Shown: piece after piece, positions 1-8,568 of the stretch
Numbering within the stretch: the first letter of the stretch is position 1
How the letters are laid out: every line of letters starts with the position of its first letter
Origin: Podila epigama
Taxonomy: Eukaryota > Mortierellomycota > Mortierellomycetes > Mortierellales > Mortierellaceae
Assembly: GCA_015679605.1 (NCBI GenBank)
Contig: JAAAVE010000109.1
Span: 16,474 to 29,954, forward strand
Length of the DNA: 13,481 nucleotides
Direction: 5' to 3'
Position numbers and translations under genes: made by a program
The notes under the pieces: generated by a model
What the model saw: only the letters and a program-made list of their open reading frames with translations
Told to the model about the DNA's origin: nothing
Database searches by the model: none

Positions 1-471
1 TTTCTCTTTGTTGAATAACACAAAATGTCTCTGGAGAAAAAGGAGAGAGACAAGACAAACAGACAACCAACCAACCAACCAACCAACCATCACCAAGCAA
101 GTGATAAAAAAAAAAAAAAAAATAGTACGCACGTTTTCACTGGCAGTCACAATACACGTATACACGTATACACACACGCACGTTGGGGCTTTCTTTACCA
201 AATTTTCGCTTAGTGTAAAGCCACAAGCCGCTTAGGACAGCACGAAAATACGCGTTTGTCATATTTTCTGGGATCTGCAGTGGTTTTGAAGTTAACGAGC
301 TATGCTATAACAAAGGAGCTTTAGAAACTGGCTTCGAAACGCGCCTTCACCAAACTTTTTTTATTTTTTGAAAGGATGTGCTCTATATCCCTTTTATCAT
401 TGATTTCACTAAATCTCCGAGTTGATTTCACTGTGAGGCTGCATCTGTGGTAACGTGGTTGGTTTTTAAAG
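1..471. other. Gene-free left flank with simple repeats
   Basis: I find no supported gene here. The stretch holds a tetranucleotide microsatellite, an A17-type run, a short alternating CACGTATA block near 155–180 and AT-rich unstructured sequence. Short open frames on both strands start inside the repeats and have no recognisable content. The right end may contain further, unreadable remains of the nuclease relic that becomes legible from about 472. Confidence 0.6.
64..89. repeat. (CAAC)n microsatellite
   Basis: About six tandem copies of the tetranucleotide CAAC/ACCA lie here, followed 20 nt later by a run of about 17 A residues. It is a simple sequence repeat with no sign of function and would be expected to vary in length between strains. 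Confidence 0.9.
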
Positions 472-1016
472 GCTCGCCTCCACAAGAAAACGTTCCTCTC
501 CTGAGTTATTATCTACATAGACGGCGCCCCTGCGCAAGAAAAAGCAGGGACTCATCAAGAGAAACGCGTCGCTACTGAAACCAAAGCAAAGGACGCGTTG
601 ACAGTGCTGGAGGACCGCATACAGGCTGGCTTGCCTGGACGCAGAGCCCACTTCCGCGCAGCCCAGAAGGGTCTCCAGAATGCATTTTTTGCTAGTTCCT
701 GCTTAGCAAAGGATGGAGCATGGTCCTTTGTGGCACCGAGGCCGACGACGTTGGTATTATCGCGTGTTAGCGATATGCTGATGTAGGATGGCATCAGCAC
801 GGCGTGGAGGCCAACTGGCCAGGGTATCGGTACGTACGTTTCTTGCGTACAGACGAGGTGCTAAGTAAACTCCAAATCCTAGGTCTATGTGGCAAGGAGT
901 CAATTCGCGGCTCTCGGTGTGTGTGAGCAAGAAAGACTATCCGAAGAATATTCATTCCTTCGTTGGGGTCTTCTCTTCAACTACCCAAGAGATGAAGAAA
1001 ATTGGAGGTGAACAAG
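472..1016 (+). pseudogene. Relic of an XPG-I/FEN-like nuclease-domain gene
   Basis: The plus strand holds a chain of protein-like segments in one order but in three frames. Segments are RLHKKTFLS, stop at 502, VIIYIDGAPAQEKAGTH (505–555), an open helical stretch to about 690, EADDV (738–752, other frame), VLSRVSDMLM (754–783), stop at 784, DGISTAWRPTGQG (787–825), RFLRTDEVLSKLQI (837–878, other frame), and VSKKDYPKNIHSF (923–961, third frame). The order IDG, then EAD, then DSDML-like, then KKDY fits the acidic active-site layout of XPG-I/FEN nucleases. I recall intact relatives with motifs such as VIYIDG and SRDSDMLMY as hypothetical proteins repeated in Mucoromycota. Here the first D of DSD reads V, a stop follows, and at least two frameshifts occur, so it cannot encode the enzyme. 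The edges are approximate. The family match is from memory; the frame breaks are seen directly. Confidence 0.62.
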
Positions 1017-1727
1017 GTATGTTTAACAATCCGTAAATGTTTTCTCACAAACAGACCCTCAAAAGATTTTGTTCGCGTTCGCATTCGCGTTCGCGTTCAT
1101 TCTTTCTCTGCTTCCATTTCTCTTTGCTCTTTTTTGCTCACTCTGGCTCTTATTTCACACGGTCAGCCCAACATTCACACCGGTTCCAAAAATTAACGAT
1201 GGCGTCCATAATTCTTGACTGTCCTTGTCCGTTCCGGATCCCTTGACCCTCCAACATTCGATGTCCTCCTCCTGTTCGCTTTACCAACAACAGAGGAAAC
1301 AATCCTATCTTCAAGAACCCAAAAAAAAATGACATACAAACACACGGTACTCTATCGAATGTCCCTCCATCCTCATCCTAGTTAAGCAGCAACCAGCGTG
1401 TTCTCTTCGTCCTTTTGGTCTGGACAACAAAGAACATGACTGACTGACCAAGGTAGCTACCACGTTCACGAAAGGGACACGCGTCTATTGACACCAAATG
1501 CAATGGTAACCTATTCATTTAGAGAGACAAAGCCAATGGGTCACTCTATCCTTGTCATTCTCTTGTCCATTCTGTTCAACCAGAGCAGAAAGTCCTTTCC
1601 ATCTTCCCAAAAAGTCATTTTCATTGACCTCTGTCCATTGACAACTTCTTTCTTCCAACCTTCTAATAAGCACGCATTTCTAGTTGTGTCACATCATTGA
1701 AAAAGGGACCAAAGCCACATAGAGCAA
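1017..1727 (+). promoter_or_regulatory. Pyrimidine-rich leader/promoter region of the large gene
   Basis: No gene is supported in these roughly 700 bases. On the plus strand the stretch is notably rich in C and T (for example around 1095–1140 and 1540–1680), as is common in fungal promoters and 5' leaders upstream of a start codon. A GTTCGC hexamer repeat lies at 1071–1098. The coding frame of the downstream gene is closed by a TGA at 1698–1700, so the ATG at 1728 is the first available in that exon. No TATA box is convincing. Confidence 0.45.
1071..1098. repeat. GTTCGC hexamer tandem repeat
   Basis: Four and a half copies of GTTCGC, one with A instead of G, stand in tandem. It is a small minisatellite-like repeat in the presumed leader of the next gene. 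No function can be read from it. Confidence 0.85.
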
Positions 1728-4700
1728 ATGACAGACTACTACGATGCATGGTCCGCCAACAAGAGGAAAAAGAATCGCTCCCGACGAGTGACCGTCAATA
1801 CCACCTTGGATCATTACAACAGCTTCCTGCTTCCCAATTCACATCAACATCAGCATCAACATGTTCCAAACCGACCACACAATGCCAACACCACACCACC
1901 GTCTCTACCCAGCAAAGCCGATGCAAGGGACGATGCCCCTTTGCCGTTATTGACGCGCACAACACCATCGAGTCCCATCAACTGCACGAACAATGGCATT
2001 GCTGGATTCTCTCTTGCAAAGTTCTCACCTGCACTGCCGCGCAGCTTCGCATGGAGTCATCGCTTCTCTTCCTCTGCAGCTACCGGTGACATCGAGAAGG
2101 GATCTCCGAACCAAACTCGACCTGCACGGACAAGTATCTGGCGACTAGGCAACACAACTGCACTTCCAATACCATCCGATAGTATTGCGCGCTATGACTT
2201 TTCACCAGCCTTTGACAAGGACTATGACGACGACAACAACGATAACGATGATGATGATGACGATGACGACGAGGACGACGGCGACAACATCGATTATGAG
2301 GATAATACTAAAGACTTGCAATATGTAGAACAGATCAGTCTCCACATCGCCAAGCGCTATCCCTTCAGTACGCGAAACACTCGTCATAGAGCAGCCACCG
2401 GAGACCAGGCTTCAGCATCTTCAGCTCAACATCGCTCAATGTTCTGGATTGATCAACAACGACAACAACAGCAGCAGCAGCAACAACAACACAATCGCCG
2501 ACTAGTTCCACCAGCACAGACACCAAAGACTGAGAGTGCCATTGAGCAGCTCGTAGGGCAGGATGAGACGACGCAACCTGCCCTTCACACCAAAGCCGAT
2601 TGTAACAGTGAGGCTTCATCGCCTCAGGCACAGTGTTCGCCTACATTGTCCCAACGGTCGCCAAGGAATCCCTCTTCACCTTTTAATACACATCTTCATC
2701 CACAAGCGCATACTCATGCGCAGCCGGACATGGCATCACCAGGACAATCAGCTACAGTGAACAGACGGGATGGGCGTAGACGGCGTCCTTGGTCACAAGT
2801 CATCTGGGAATCACCCAACTTGGATGAGCCTTCACCCGAGACTGTAACATCGAAGCATCACCAACACGTCTACGACCATGCTGCAACTTTCAACGGTATA
2901 AAGGATGACTCTTACCCAGTTCTGTCAAAGGATCTGTTTACACAATCGGCCACACCTGACCCAGCAACAAGCAACATTAGCAAGACAGTCCGTATCACAA
3001 TTGACAGTCCACATCATGAAAGTAACCCCCAGCATCAGGGGTCGCTACCTCGACGACCTGTCAGGACACCTGAGCGCGCGGGAGCTGGGCACAGCAGTCT
3101 GCTCCCTATTGCAGGGGCAGGGCGCCGTGAGTTTAGTCATTCGAGAAAGCATACGAACCGTCTCTCGATTGGCTCAGCATTTTACGCCTCGATCGAACCT
3201 GTCAGCCTCTCTGCAGCTACACCGACGACCCCAAAGACCAAGCGACAGCTCGTCCGACTTCCAGCGCGACCTCAATCTGTCCTCATTCCGGCTTCAGCAG
3301 CAGCGGTTGTCGCAGGGAATGCCAATCTCTCGGGACAGAGACATTGTACGTTGCAGACATTAGAAGAAAGCTCCACCCACCGACGCAGACATCAAAGTCA
3401 ACAAATCGAGTCGGGAGGCAGCACTTGCGTAGCGAGCGGCAGTGGCAAAGGCAACATTCATAGTAATGTAGGAGGTAATCGTCCTAACTTAGCTGTGCCT
3501 ATCCCCTGGCAACATTTGGCGCGCATGGGTGCAGAAGACAGTGCACGGACATTTCATGGCATTGGTTCGGTAGCCTCAGCAATGACTCCGGTCAAGACTG
3601 TGCAGCAAATTCTACTAGAAACATCCTCTTCTTGTTCAGCGCTTGAGGATTCATCGCCTTCATGTGAAAACAGATGCAACGCCCTCGTCAATGTGACACC
3701 ACCTCCGCCACAGCAACAACAGCAGCAACCACAACAGCAGCAACAGCAACAGCAAACTCGACAGCTTCTTATGCCACAACCAGCAACTCCACGTCATGTC
3801 CAGCCACCTCCGTCATCTCGGTTCTTGCCCACTTTACTCGAGTCATCTTCTTTTATTTTTCAGAAGCTCTCTTCTGCCTCCTCATCTCTATCGAGTTCGA
3901 ATGCCTCTCCCCCACTACCATCGTTGCACGTCAAACCTACATCTTATACCCCGCCTACACTCACGCCATTGAGGACACGACGAATGATGACTACACCACG
4001 CACGACATCTTTGCTAGAGAAGCAAATGAACCATACTCTTGGTATAAACGTTGCTGCTAGTAACAGCATAAACAGTGGCAAAAATAGTCCAACAGCATCC
4101 TCTCCGTGGCAAAAGTCAAATTCGGTTTTGTTGTTCCCGCTTTCGCCGACGTACGAGTCCGGTACGACTCTGGGTAATGGGATGAAACAGATTGGCACTG
4201 TAGTCTATAGTCATGCGAATGCTGGTAGCAACATGGCGTCCACTTCGTCGTCCTCCGTTATAACTCCGGCTGGCTCATCGTTATCTCCACCACCGCCTGT
4301 GGCCACAGCCATGTCGACAGGGCTTTTGGAGACACTGCCATCGGCACACGGTCTGTCGCCATTGGCGGGTACCGTGCCTACCATCTCATTGACGCCATCT
4401 TCCGTTGGGTCTACGGAAGCGTTCTCACCAGAGTCGAGTGCTGCGTCTTTACAAAGGAATACGAGATCTGATAATGACAGTGGTATGAACGAAGGAGGGC
4501 AACGACAAGAACTGCCAAGGTATCAATTACATGACACAAGTCCAGACCATCACCCTTCAATGCCCCAAGTCTTCAAGAACGAAGGAGGTGGTGAGGGTGA
4601 TGACCGTTTCCCATCGACTGACAAACAAATGTATGAGGAAAGTGATGAATATTACGAGATTTGTGAGGCGCAAAAGAGCCATGTCGCCGTGTACGAAATT

Positions 4701-5208
4701 AACGCACGATGGGGGTCGCGGTTGGTAATGTTCTTGTTCGCGCTTGGCGGGATTGTCTGTTCGGTCTCTGGCGGGTTCTGTGTCGAGTATAATTGCAGTG
4801 ATTTGCAGCTCTGTCCAGTTGACCATGTTGCGCATGGTAACTGGTGTGGTCCTTCAGGTGAGTACTTGTCTGTTTGCATGTTAGAAAGAAGGAGGCAGAG
4901 TGCTTACATCTGACACGTATTTTTTTTTTTATATCTTGACATTTAAAGGCGTCGAAGGAGCACCGTATATGCTAGCAGTGGGCCTGTCAATGTGCGTGTT
5001 TGGTATCTACGCATTATCCCATCTTCACACACCCATCTCGCGCCTTGTCGGGTATAGTGGTAAGGAATATACCAGCAACAAAAAGAAAAAAAAAAGACCT
5101 CACTTACGTATTGGCGAGAAGCAAGAGTATTTCATTCTTTCCACAAGTTACTAATCTAAACTCGCCTTGTTGATTCAATGCGTAATAGAAATCGATCAGT
5201 TCTTTTAG
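1728..5208 (+). CDS. Unrecognised low-complexity protein with C-terminal membrane segments
   Basis: I do not recognise this gene. The proposed exons are 1728–4857, 4949–5059 and 5189–5208, about 1086 residues. Donors are GTGAGT and GTAAGG; the phase-1 joins are consistent. The start is the first ATG after an in-frame TGA at 1698. Residues 12–20 are basic (KRKKNRSRR). A polyaspartate/asparagine stretch lies near 164–196, glutamine runs near 242–256 and 662–676, and most of the rest is rich in Ser, Thr, Pro and His, so probably disordered. The C-terminus differs: two hydrophobic segments (about 999–1019 and 1049–1069) flank a loop with four cysteines (FC, NC, LC, WC). This suggests a long cytosolic tail on a two-pass membrane protein. 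The third exon is the weakest part: an alternative acceptor at 5208 would end at a TGA at 5247–5249. Function unknown. Confidence 0.7.
2218..2320 (+). repeat. GAY-rich trinucleotide tract (polyAsp/Asn)
   Basis: Within the large gene a run of GAT, GAC and AAC codons encodes an almost pure Asp/Asn stretch. The mix of synonymous codons argues that the acidic protein tract is kept rather than being a recent pure-triplet expansion. The reverse complement gives a polyvaline frame, which is a shadow. Confidence 0.9.
3710..3755 (+). repeat. CAR trinucleotide tract (polyGln)
   Basis: A CAG/CAA run codes for about fifteen glutamines broken by one proline, preceded by four prolines. A similar CAR tract is at about 2453–2491 in the same gene. 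Such tracts are slippage-prone and often differ in length between isolates. Confidence 0.9.
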
Positions 5209-5453
5209 ACCACATCTCCACTCAAACTTATCCCCTTTTTCATGTATGATAAAAAGAGACCATTTCAGACCATTCTTTCTATACTTTTGCCTAAAAGGCT
5301 TTATTGGATTGCCAAAGAGTTTGAGGAGGAGGGTGATAAAGATTTGTTCCGTGCTATGATCTGCTTGCATGGCGCCCAATTTTTTTTTTGTTTTTTTTTT
5401 ATGATTTTGTTTTCTGGGTGTTGGTTGAATATGGTGACAGGGTTGTGGCTTTC

Positions 5454-6370
5454 TTATGCAGACTGAGTGGTGTCAATCTTTCTCCAGCCCTCAACACGCT
5501 TCTCACGAAGGCTGGTCATGTAGAGCTCAGCCAAGTGACGGCACTTCTCGTAGTGGTTCACACCCTCAGCGCGGTGGCACTTCTTCAACTCTTCCTGAGC
5601 AATGCGACCCTCCATGGCCTTGATCCACGACTCGCGGACGGCAAGAGCACGGGAACGGAGGACAGCTAATCAATGTAAGAAAGCGTGAAAAATGAAAAAG
5701 TGTCTTGTTTAGTTGTGATGAAGATAGATACGATTCGGAGGTAAGAGGTAGGGAAAGAAGTCGAACTCCAATTCCTGTGAGTCCCTGTTCCCGTGCGCAA
5801 AAAGAGTCTCGATCAATCGTAATCCAAGACTTTCGTAGTCGCCAGATACATGAAATGATATGTAACAGCACCCATATGGTTATACGTGTCCTTCATCCTC
5901 AATGTCCGTCGGAGGTGTTGGTAAAAGGTTGAGATACGTAGTTCGCGAGTATTCGGGTATCGTAGTATTGTTGAAAGGAGCCATCACCCCTGAATTGTAG
6001 CCATGCTATGCAAAGGTCGGTTTCCTTGTGTGTTCGGGTTGATGTTCAATCTCAGTATGCGCCGTGATTCAGTGAATTTCATTTGACGAGTTCCGTGAAG
6101 AATGTATATTATATAGAAGATGAATCTCCTGCCCTCTTCTCCATCGCTTTATCTCTCTCTTTTTTCCTTTTTTTTCTTCTTGAATAGTGTGGCGCTCTGA
6201 CAGATCTGGTGCGATAATGTGGTGATTATATTAATATTTTTTTTTCATGTCGACTGTCAGGTATAAGAAGGATCATTACCAGCCTTGTCGTTGGGGTCGA
6301 CCTCAGAGAGAGGAGCGACATCGTCGAATTTGCGTTGAGTGGGGTATTCCCAAGAGTCAGCGGCAGCCAT
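5454..6370 (-). CDS. Complex I accessory subunit, NDUFB10/PDSW-like
   Basis: Two exons on the minus strand, 6370–6280 and 5665–5454, join in phase 1 (donor GTAATG, acceptor TTAG) to give 100 residues. NDUFB10 is a supernumerary subunit of the membrane arm of mitochondrial NADH:ubiquinone oxidoreductase, on the intermembrane-space side. The second exon carries RESWIKAMEGRI and a cysteine pair C-x11-C (KCHRAEGVNHYEKC). This matches the C-x3-EG-x-N-x5-C spacing of animal NDUFB10, and the length is near that of fungal homologues. No cleavable presequence is obvious. The intron, 613 nt, is several times longer than others here. An AATAAA on the minus strand (5300–5305) could be its poly(A) signal, so the 3' UTR may overlap the end of the convergent upstream gene. 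The family is fairly secure; the fungal gene name is left open. Confidence 0.8.
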
Positions 6371-6714
6371 TTATGAAAAACGATTTGGAGGTGAGTGAGA
6401 TGGGAGTAGAAAAAGGGGGAGGATGAGTTTTTTTTTGCAATGGATGCAGATTTCGGACTTTCTTTTGTCGCAAAGCAACTTTGGCTGTCTTTTTACATTG
6501 CCTGCAAGAAACTCCTTTGTGAATAAACCCTTCCTTCCCCCTCACTGCTCCGAGGTGCTAAGCCACAATGCTCATTAATGGAGGGATCATTTTGGTGACA
6601 TCTAATTGACTGAGAATTTAAATCCAACAGTGAGTGAAAGAGGGTTGACATACAAATAGGAGCATCAACTCTTCAACTTCATCCATCAAACGACATACAC
6701 TTTCCATACACAGA
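6371..6714. promoter_or_regulatory. Divergent promoter region, NDUFB10-like / DPM2
   Basis: These 344 bp separate the start codons of two genes transcribed away from each other, so both promoters and both 5' leaders must lie here. There is no clear TATA box. The region is AT-rich with runs of T on the NDUFB10 side. No open frame in it has recognisable content. Confidence 0.55.
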
Positions 6715-7293
6715 ATGGTACATGCAAGCAGGAAGAATCTTTTTCTTTTCCGTTCCTCGACACACTTTTGTGTCTTTTTAGGAAATGGACATCACCATTG
6801 ACATTATGGCATGTTACATGCTTGCATCTAACGACCTCATTCGTTTTTTTTTCTCTTTTTTTACCATGAAAACTCGATCGCATGTTGCCTCGTTTTTTTA
6901 GGCCAGCGGACAAGATAGAGTTGTGGGTGCATCCCTGTTGACATTTAGCACAGTTGTCTTTGTCTACTATACCCTATGGGCTATCGTCATGGTAAAAACA
7001 CACGCGTTGTTGAGGAATGCAATGTCGTCAGCATCCTTTTTTTCTTTTTTGAGACTGAGGAGAGAACACAGGACAGTTTTTTTTTTATCAAACCAAGCTA
7101 ACACGCATTCTTTCTCAATATTCGCTAGCCATTCGTGGATGAGACATACTTCTTGCATGCTTACTTCCCACCAAGAGAATACGCGATCCGCATCCCTTGT
7201 GTTCTTCTTGTTTTTGGCTTGACCGTCATCCTCACTTTCTTGTCCATGGTCATGATCAAGAGCAAGAAGAAGGTCGAGAAAAAGTCTGCTTAA
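6715..7293 (+). CDS. DPM2: Dolichol-phosphate-mannose synthase subunit 2
   Basis: DPM2 is the small ER membrane protein that stabilises DPM3 and so the DPM1 catalytic subunit making dolichyl-phosphate mannose, the mannose donor for N-glycans, O-mannosylation and GPI anchors. Proposed exons are 6715–6717, 6902–6991 and 7129–7293, giving 85 residues (human DPM2 has 84). The joined protein has QDRVVGASLL, then FVYYTLWAIV (first membrane helix), PFVDE and YFPPREYAIRIP (lumenal link), a second helix near residues 55–75, and a lysine-rich tail ending KKVEKKSA. These line up along the whole length of the family. Intron two has a CTAAC branch site and CTAG acceptor. Exon one would be only the ATG, since the first family residues begin right after the acceptor at 6901. 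Exons two and three are very secure; the start exon is inferred. Confidence 0.92.
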
Positions 7294-7715
7294 TACTACC
7301 TTTTTTATATTTTCACCAGAGGAATTACTGGCAGGGGTGGAAAGAAAAAAAAAACACATGCATCGATAATTCATTCCTGGAGCAACAACAATGAGTGAAC
7401 GATGCGAACTAGTCAGGAATACAGGAAGTCATTACGCCCCCTTTCTCGTTCTTTCGTTCTCTCATTCTCTCTCACCCTTTGGCCACTTTTTCTCGGTTGT
7501 TTATCTCTGTTCATTAAAAACGCGAATTCTTTTTTTTTTTCCTGTTTTTTTTTTCTCGCTTGAGCGAATCGTTGAACCATGGTATGCGGAGGACCAATCC
7601 ATGATCTAAACTCTGCGTAACATAATGACTGTTGTCTTTTGAAAGTATTCCTAGTCTTTTGTTCATTTATTTGTTAAAAACGCCGAAAAAAGTACTTAAA
7701 AGATCATATTCCATC
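7294..7715. other. Convergent 3' region between DPM2 and DPM3
   Basis: No gene is supported in these 422 bp between two facing stop codons. The sequence is T-rich on the plus strand, with several runs of eight or more T. A plus-strand ATTAAA at 7513–7518 could serve DPM2, and a minus-strand AATAAA at 7666–7671 could serve DPM3. Short open frames here have no recognisable content. Confidence 0.6.
7666..7671 (-). terminator. Candidate poly(A) signal of DPM3
   Basis: The minus strand reads AATAAA about 45 nt beyond the DPM3 stop codon, a normal distance for a polyadenylation signal. It is assigned on motif and position only. Confidence 0.45.
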
Positions 7716-8350
7716 TTAGATCGACACACCATTGCTTCTGAGGTAGTTTTGAGCTTGCGCGATTTGCTATTATAAAAAAGTTTGAGGTTAAAAAAAAAGA
7801 ACATTCTGTTAATGATCTGAAAAAGACGTATCGGTGAGAACGATTAACCCACATAAAGTAAAAAAAACTTACGATTTGAAGTTCGTCATATGCTTCTGGG
7901 CAATCACGGAAGGTCATGACATGGTATCCAATGTTGCCAAGACTGTACGCGCCGAAAGAGACCAAGGCCCACCAAGGAAGCTAAGAAAAGGGTGGAATTA
8001 TGAAGTTGGTTCAGAGGTCTTTTGAGCTGTCATCGCATCATTCCGTGGCCACTATAACTTTAGTATTGCATTCTCCATCGTCCTATAGGCTGTCCTGGTT
8101 TTTCAATTCCTGTTTGGAATCCACTCTGAATGCGCATCTTCCTTGGTGATGAATAAGAATCCTGCCAAATGAAAAAAAAGCACACAAAAAAAGACAAGTT
8201 TTAAACGAATGCATGCATGCTCCTTACAACGGGGAGCGTAAATTCCTGAACAGTTTCTGGGAGCGAGATGGGAAGCCACTGGAAAAGAAGGGCAATGTAA
8301 ACGGTAGCAATGACACCAAAAAAGGTGGCGGCTTCTGTTGCACGGGTCAT
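7716..8350 (-). CDS. DPM3: Dolichol-phosphate-mannose synthase subunit 3
   Basis: DPM3 tethers the soluble catalytic DPM1 to the ER membrane through its C-terminal helix and is itself held by DPM2. Minus-strand exons 8350–8228, 7980–7873 and 7766–7716 join in phase 0 to 93 residues (human 92). Donors are GTAAGG and GTAAGT; acceptors are CTTAG and AATAG. The protein starts MTRATEAATFF, has two hydrophobic helices (about 8–27 and 41–60), and carries the family core SLGNIGYHVMTFRDCPEAYDEL, where human DPM3 has a GTVGYRVATFHDC-type motif. It ends in a helical tail QIAQAQNYLRSNGVSI. The start was chosen by family length; the same frame stays open far upstream, but that stretch looks like non-coding leader. 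It faces DPM2 and is divergent from SEN15. Confidence 0.93.
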
Positions 8351-8568
8351 GATGCTGATATGGTGTTGTGTGGTGAATGTGTCGTTTGGAGATGCAAAAG
8401 AATGTCGAGATTCACCCCTCAAAAAAAAGGCTCCACCAACCCCCCCTTTCTGTGAGAAATGTGTGTGCCTGAATGGCCCCTTAAGAAGCATCTTTTTGGT
8501 CTGTTTCATGTCTAGTTGAAGAATCTCAACACTCCTTCTGCCAATCTCTCTACTTCCCTTTGAACAAA
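8351..8568. promoter_or_regulatory. Divergent promoter region, DPM3 / SEN15
   Basis: Only 218 bp lie between the two start codons, so core promoters and leaders of both genes must share it. A run of C and A near 8420–8450 and scattered T tracts are visible, but no recognised operator or TATA box. Confidence 0.5.

Noticed and set aside
2202-2387. Minus-strand valine/isoleucine-rich frame resembling a membrane segment
   Set aside because: It is the reverse complement of the polyAsp codon run.
2905-3363. A 152-residue alternative frame inside the large gene, and similar ones at 1697–2089 and 3674–4060
   Set aside because: They overlap the 3.1-kb main frame and are explained by its biased composition and triplet repeats; none has a recognisable domain.
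5705-5932. Plus-strand 75-residue frame within the long NDUFB10 intron
   Set aside because: No recognisable motif, no good start context and no splice partners. A GTGATGA C-box-like motif near 5716 has no matching D box at a suitable distance.
6967-7374. A 135-residue minus-strand frame opposite DPM2
   Set aside because: It is antisense to the DPM2 exons and intron; the plus strand matches the whole DPM2 family sequence.
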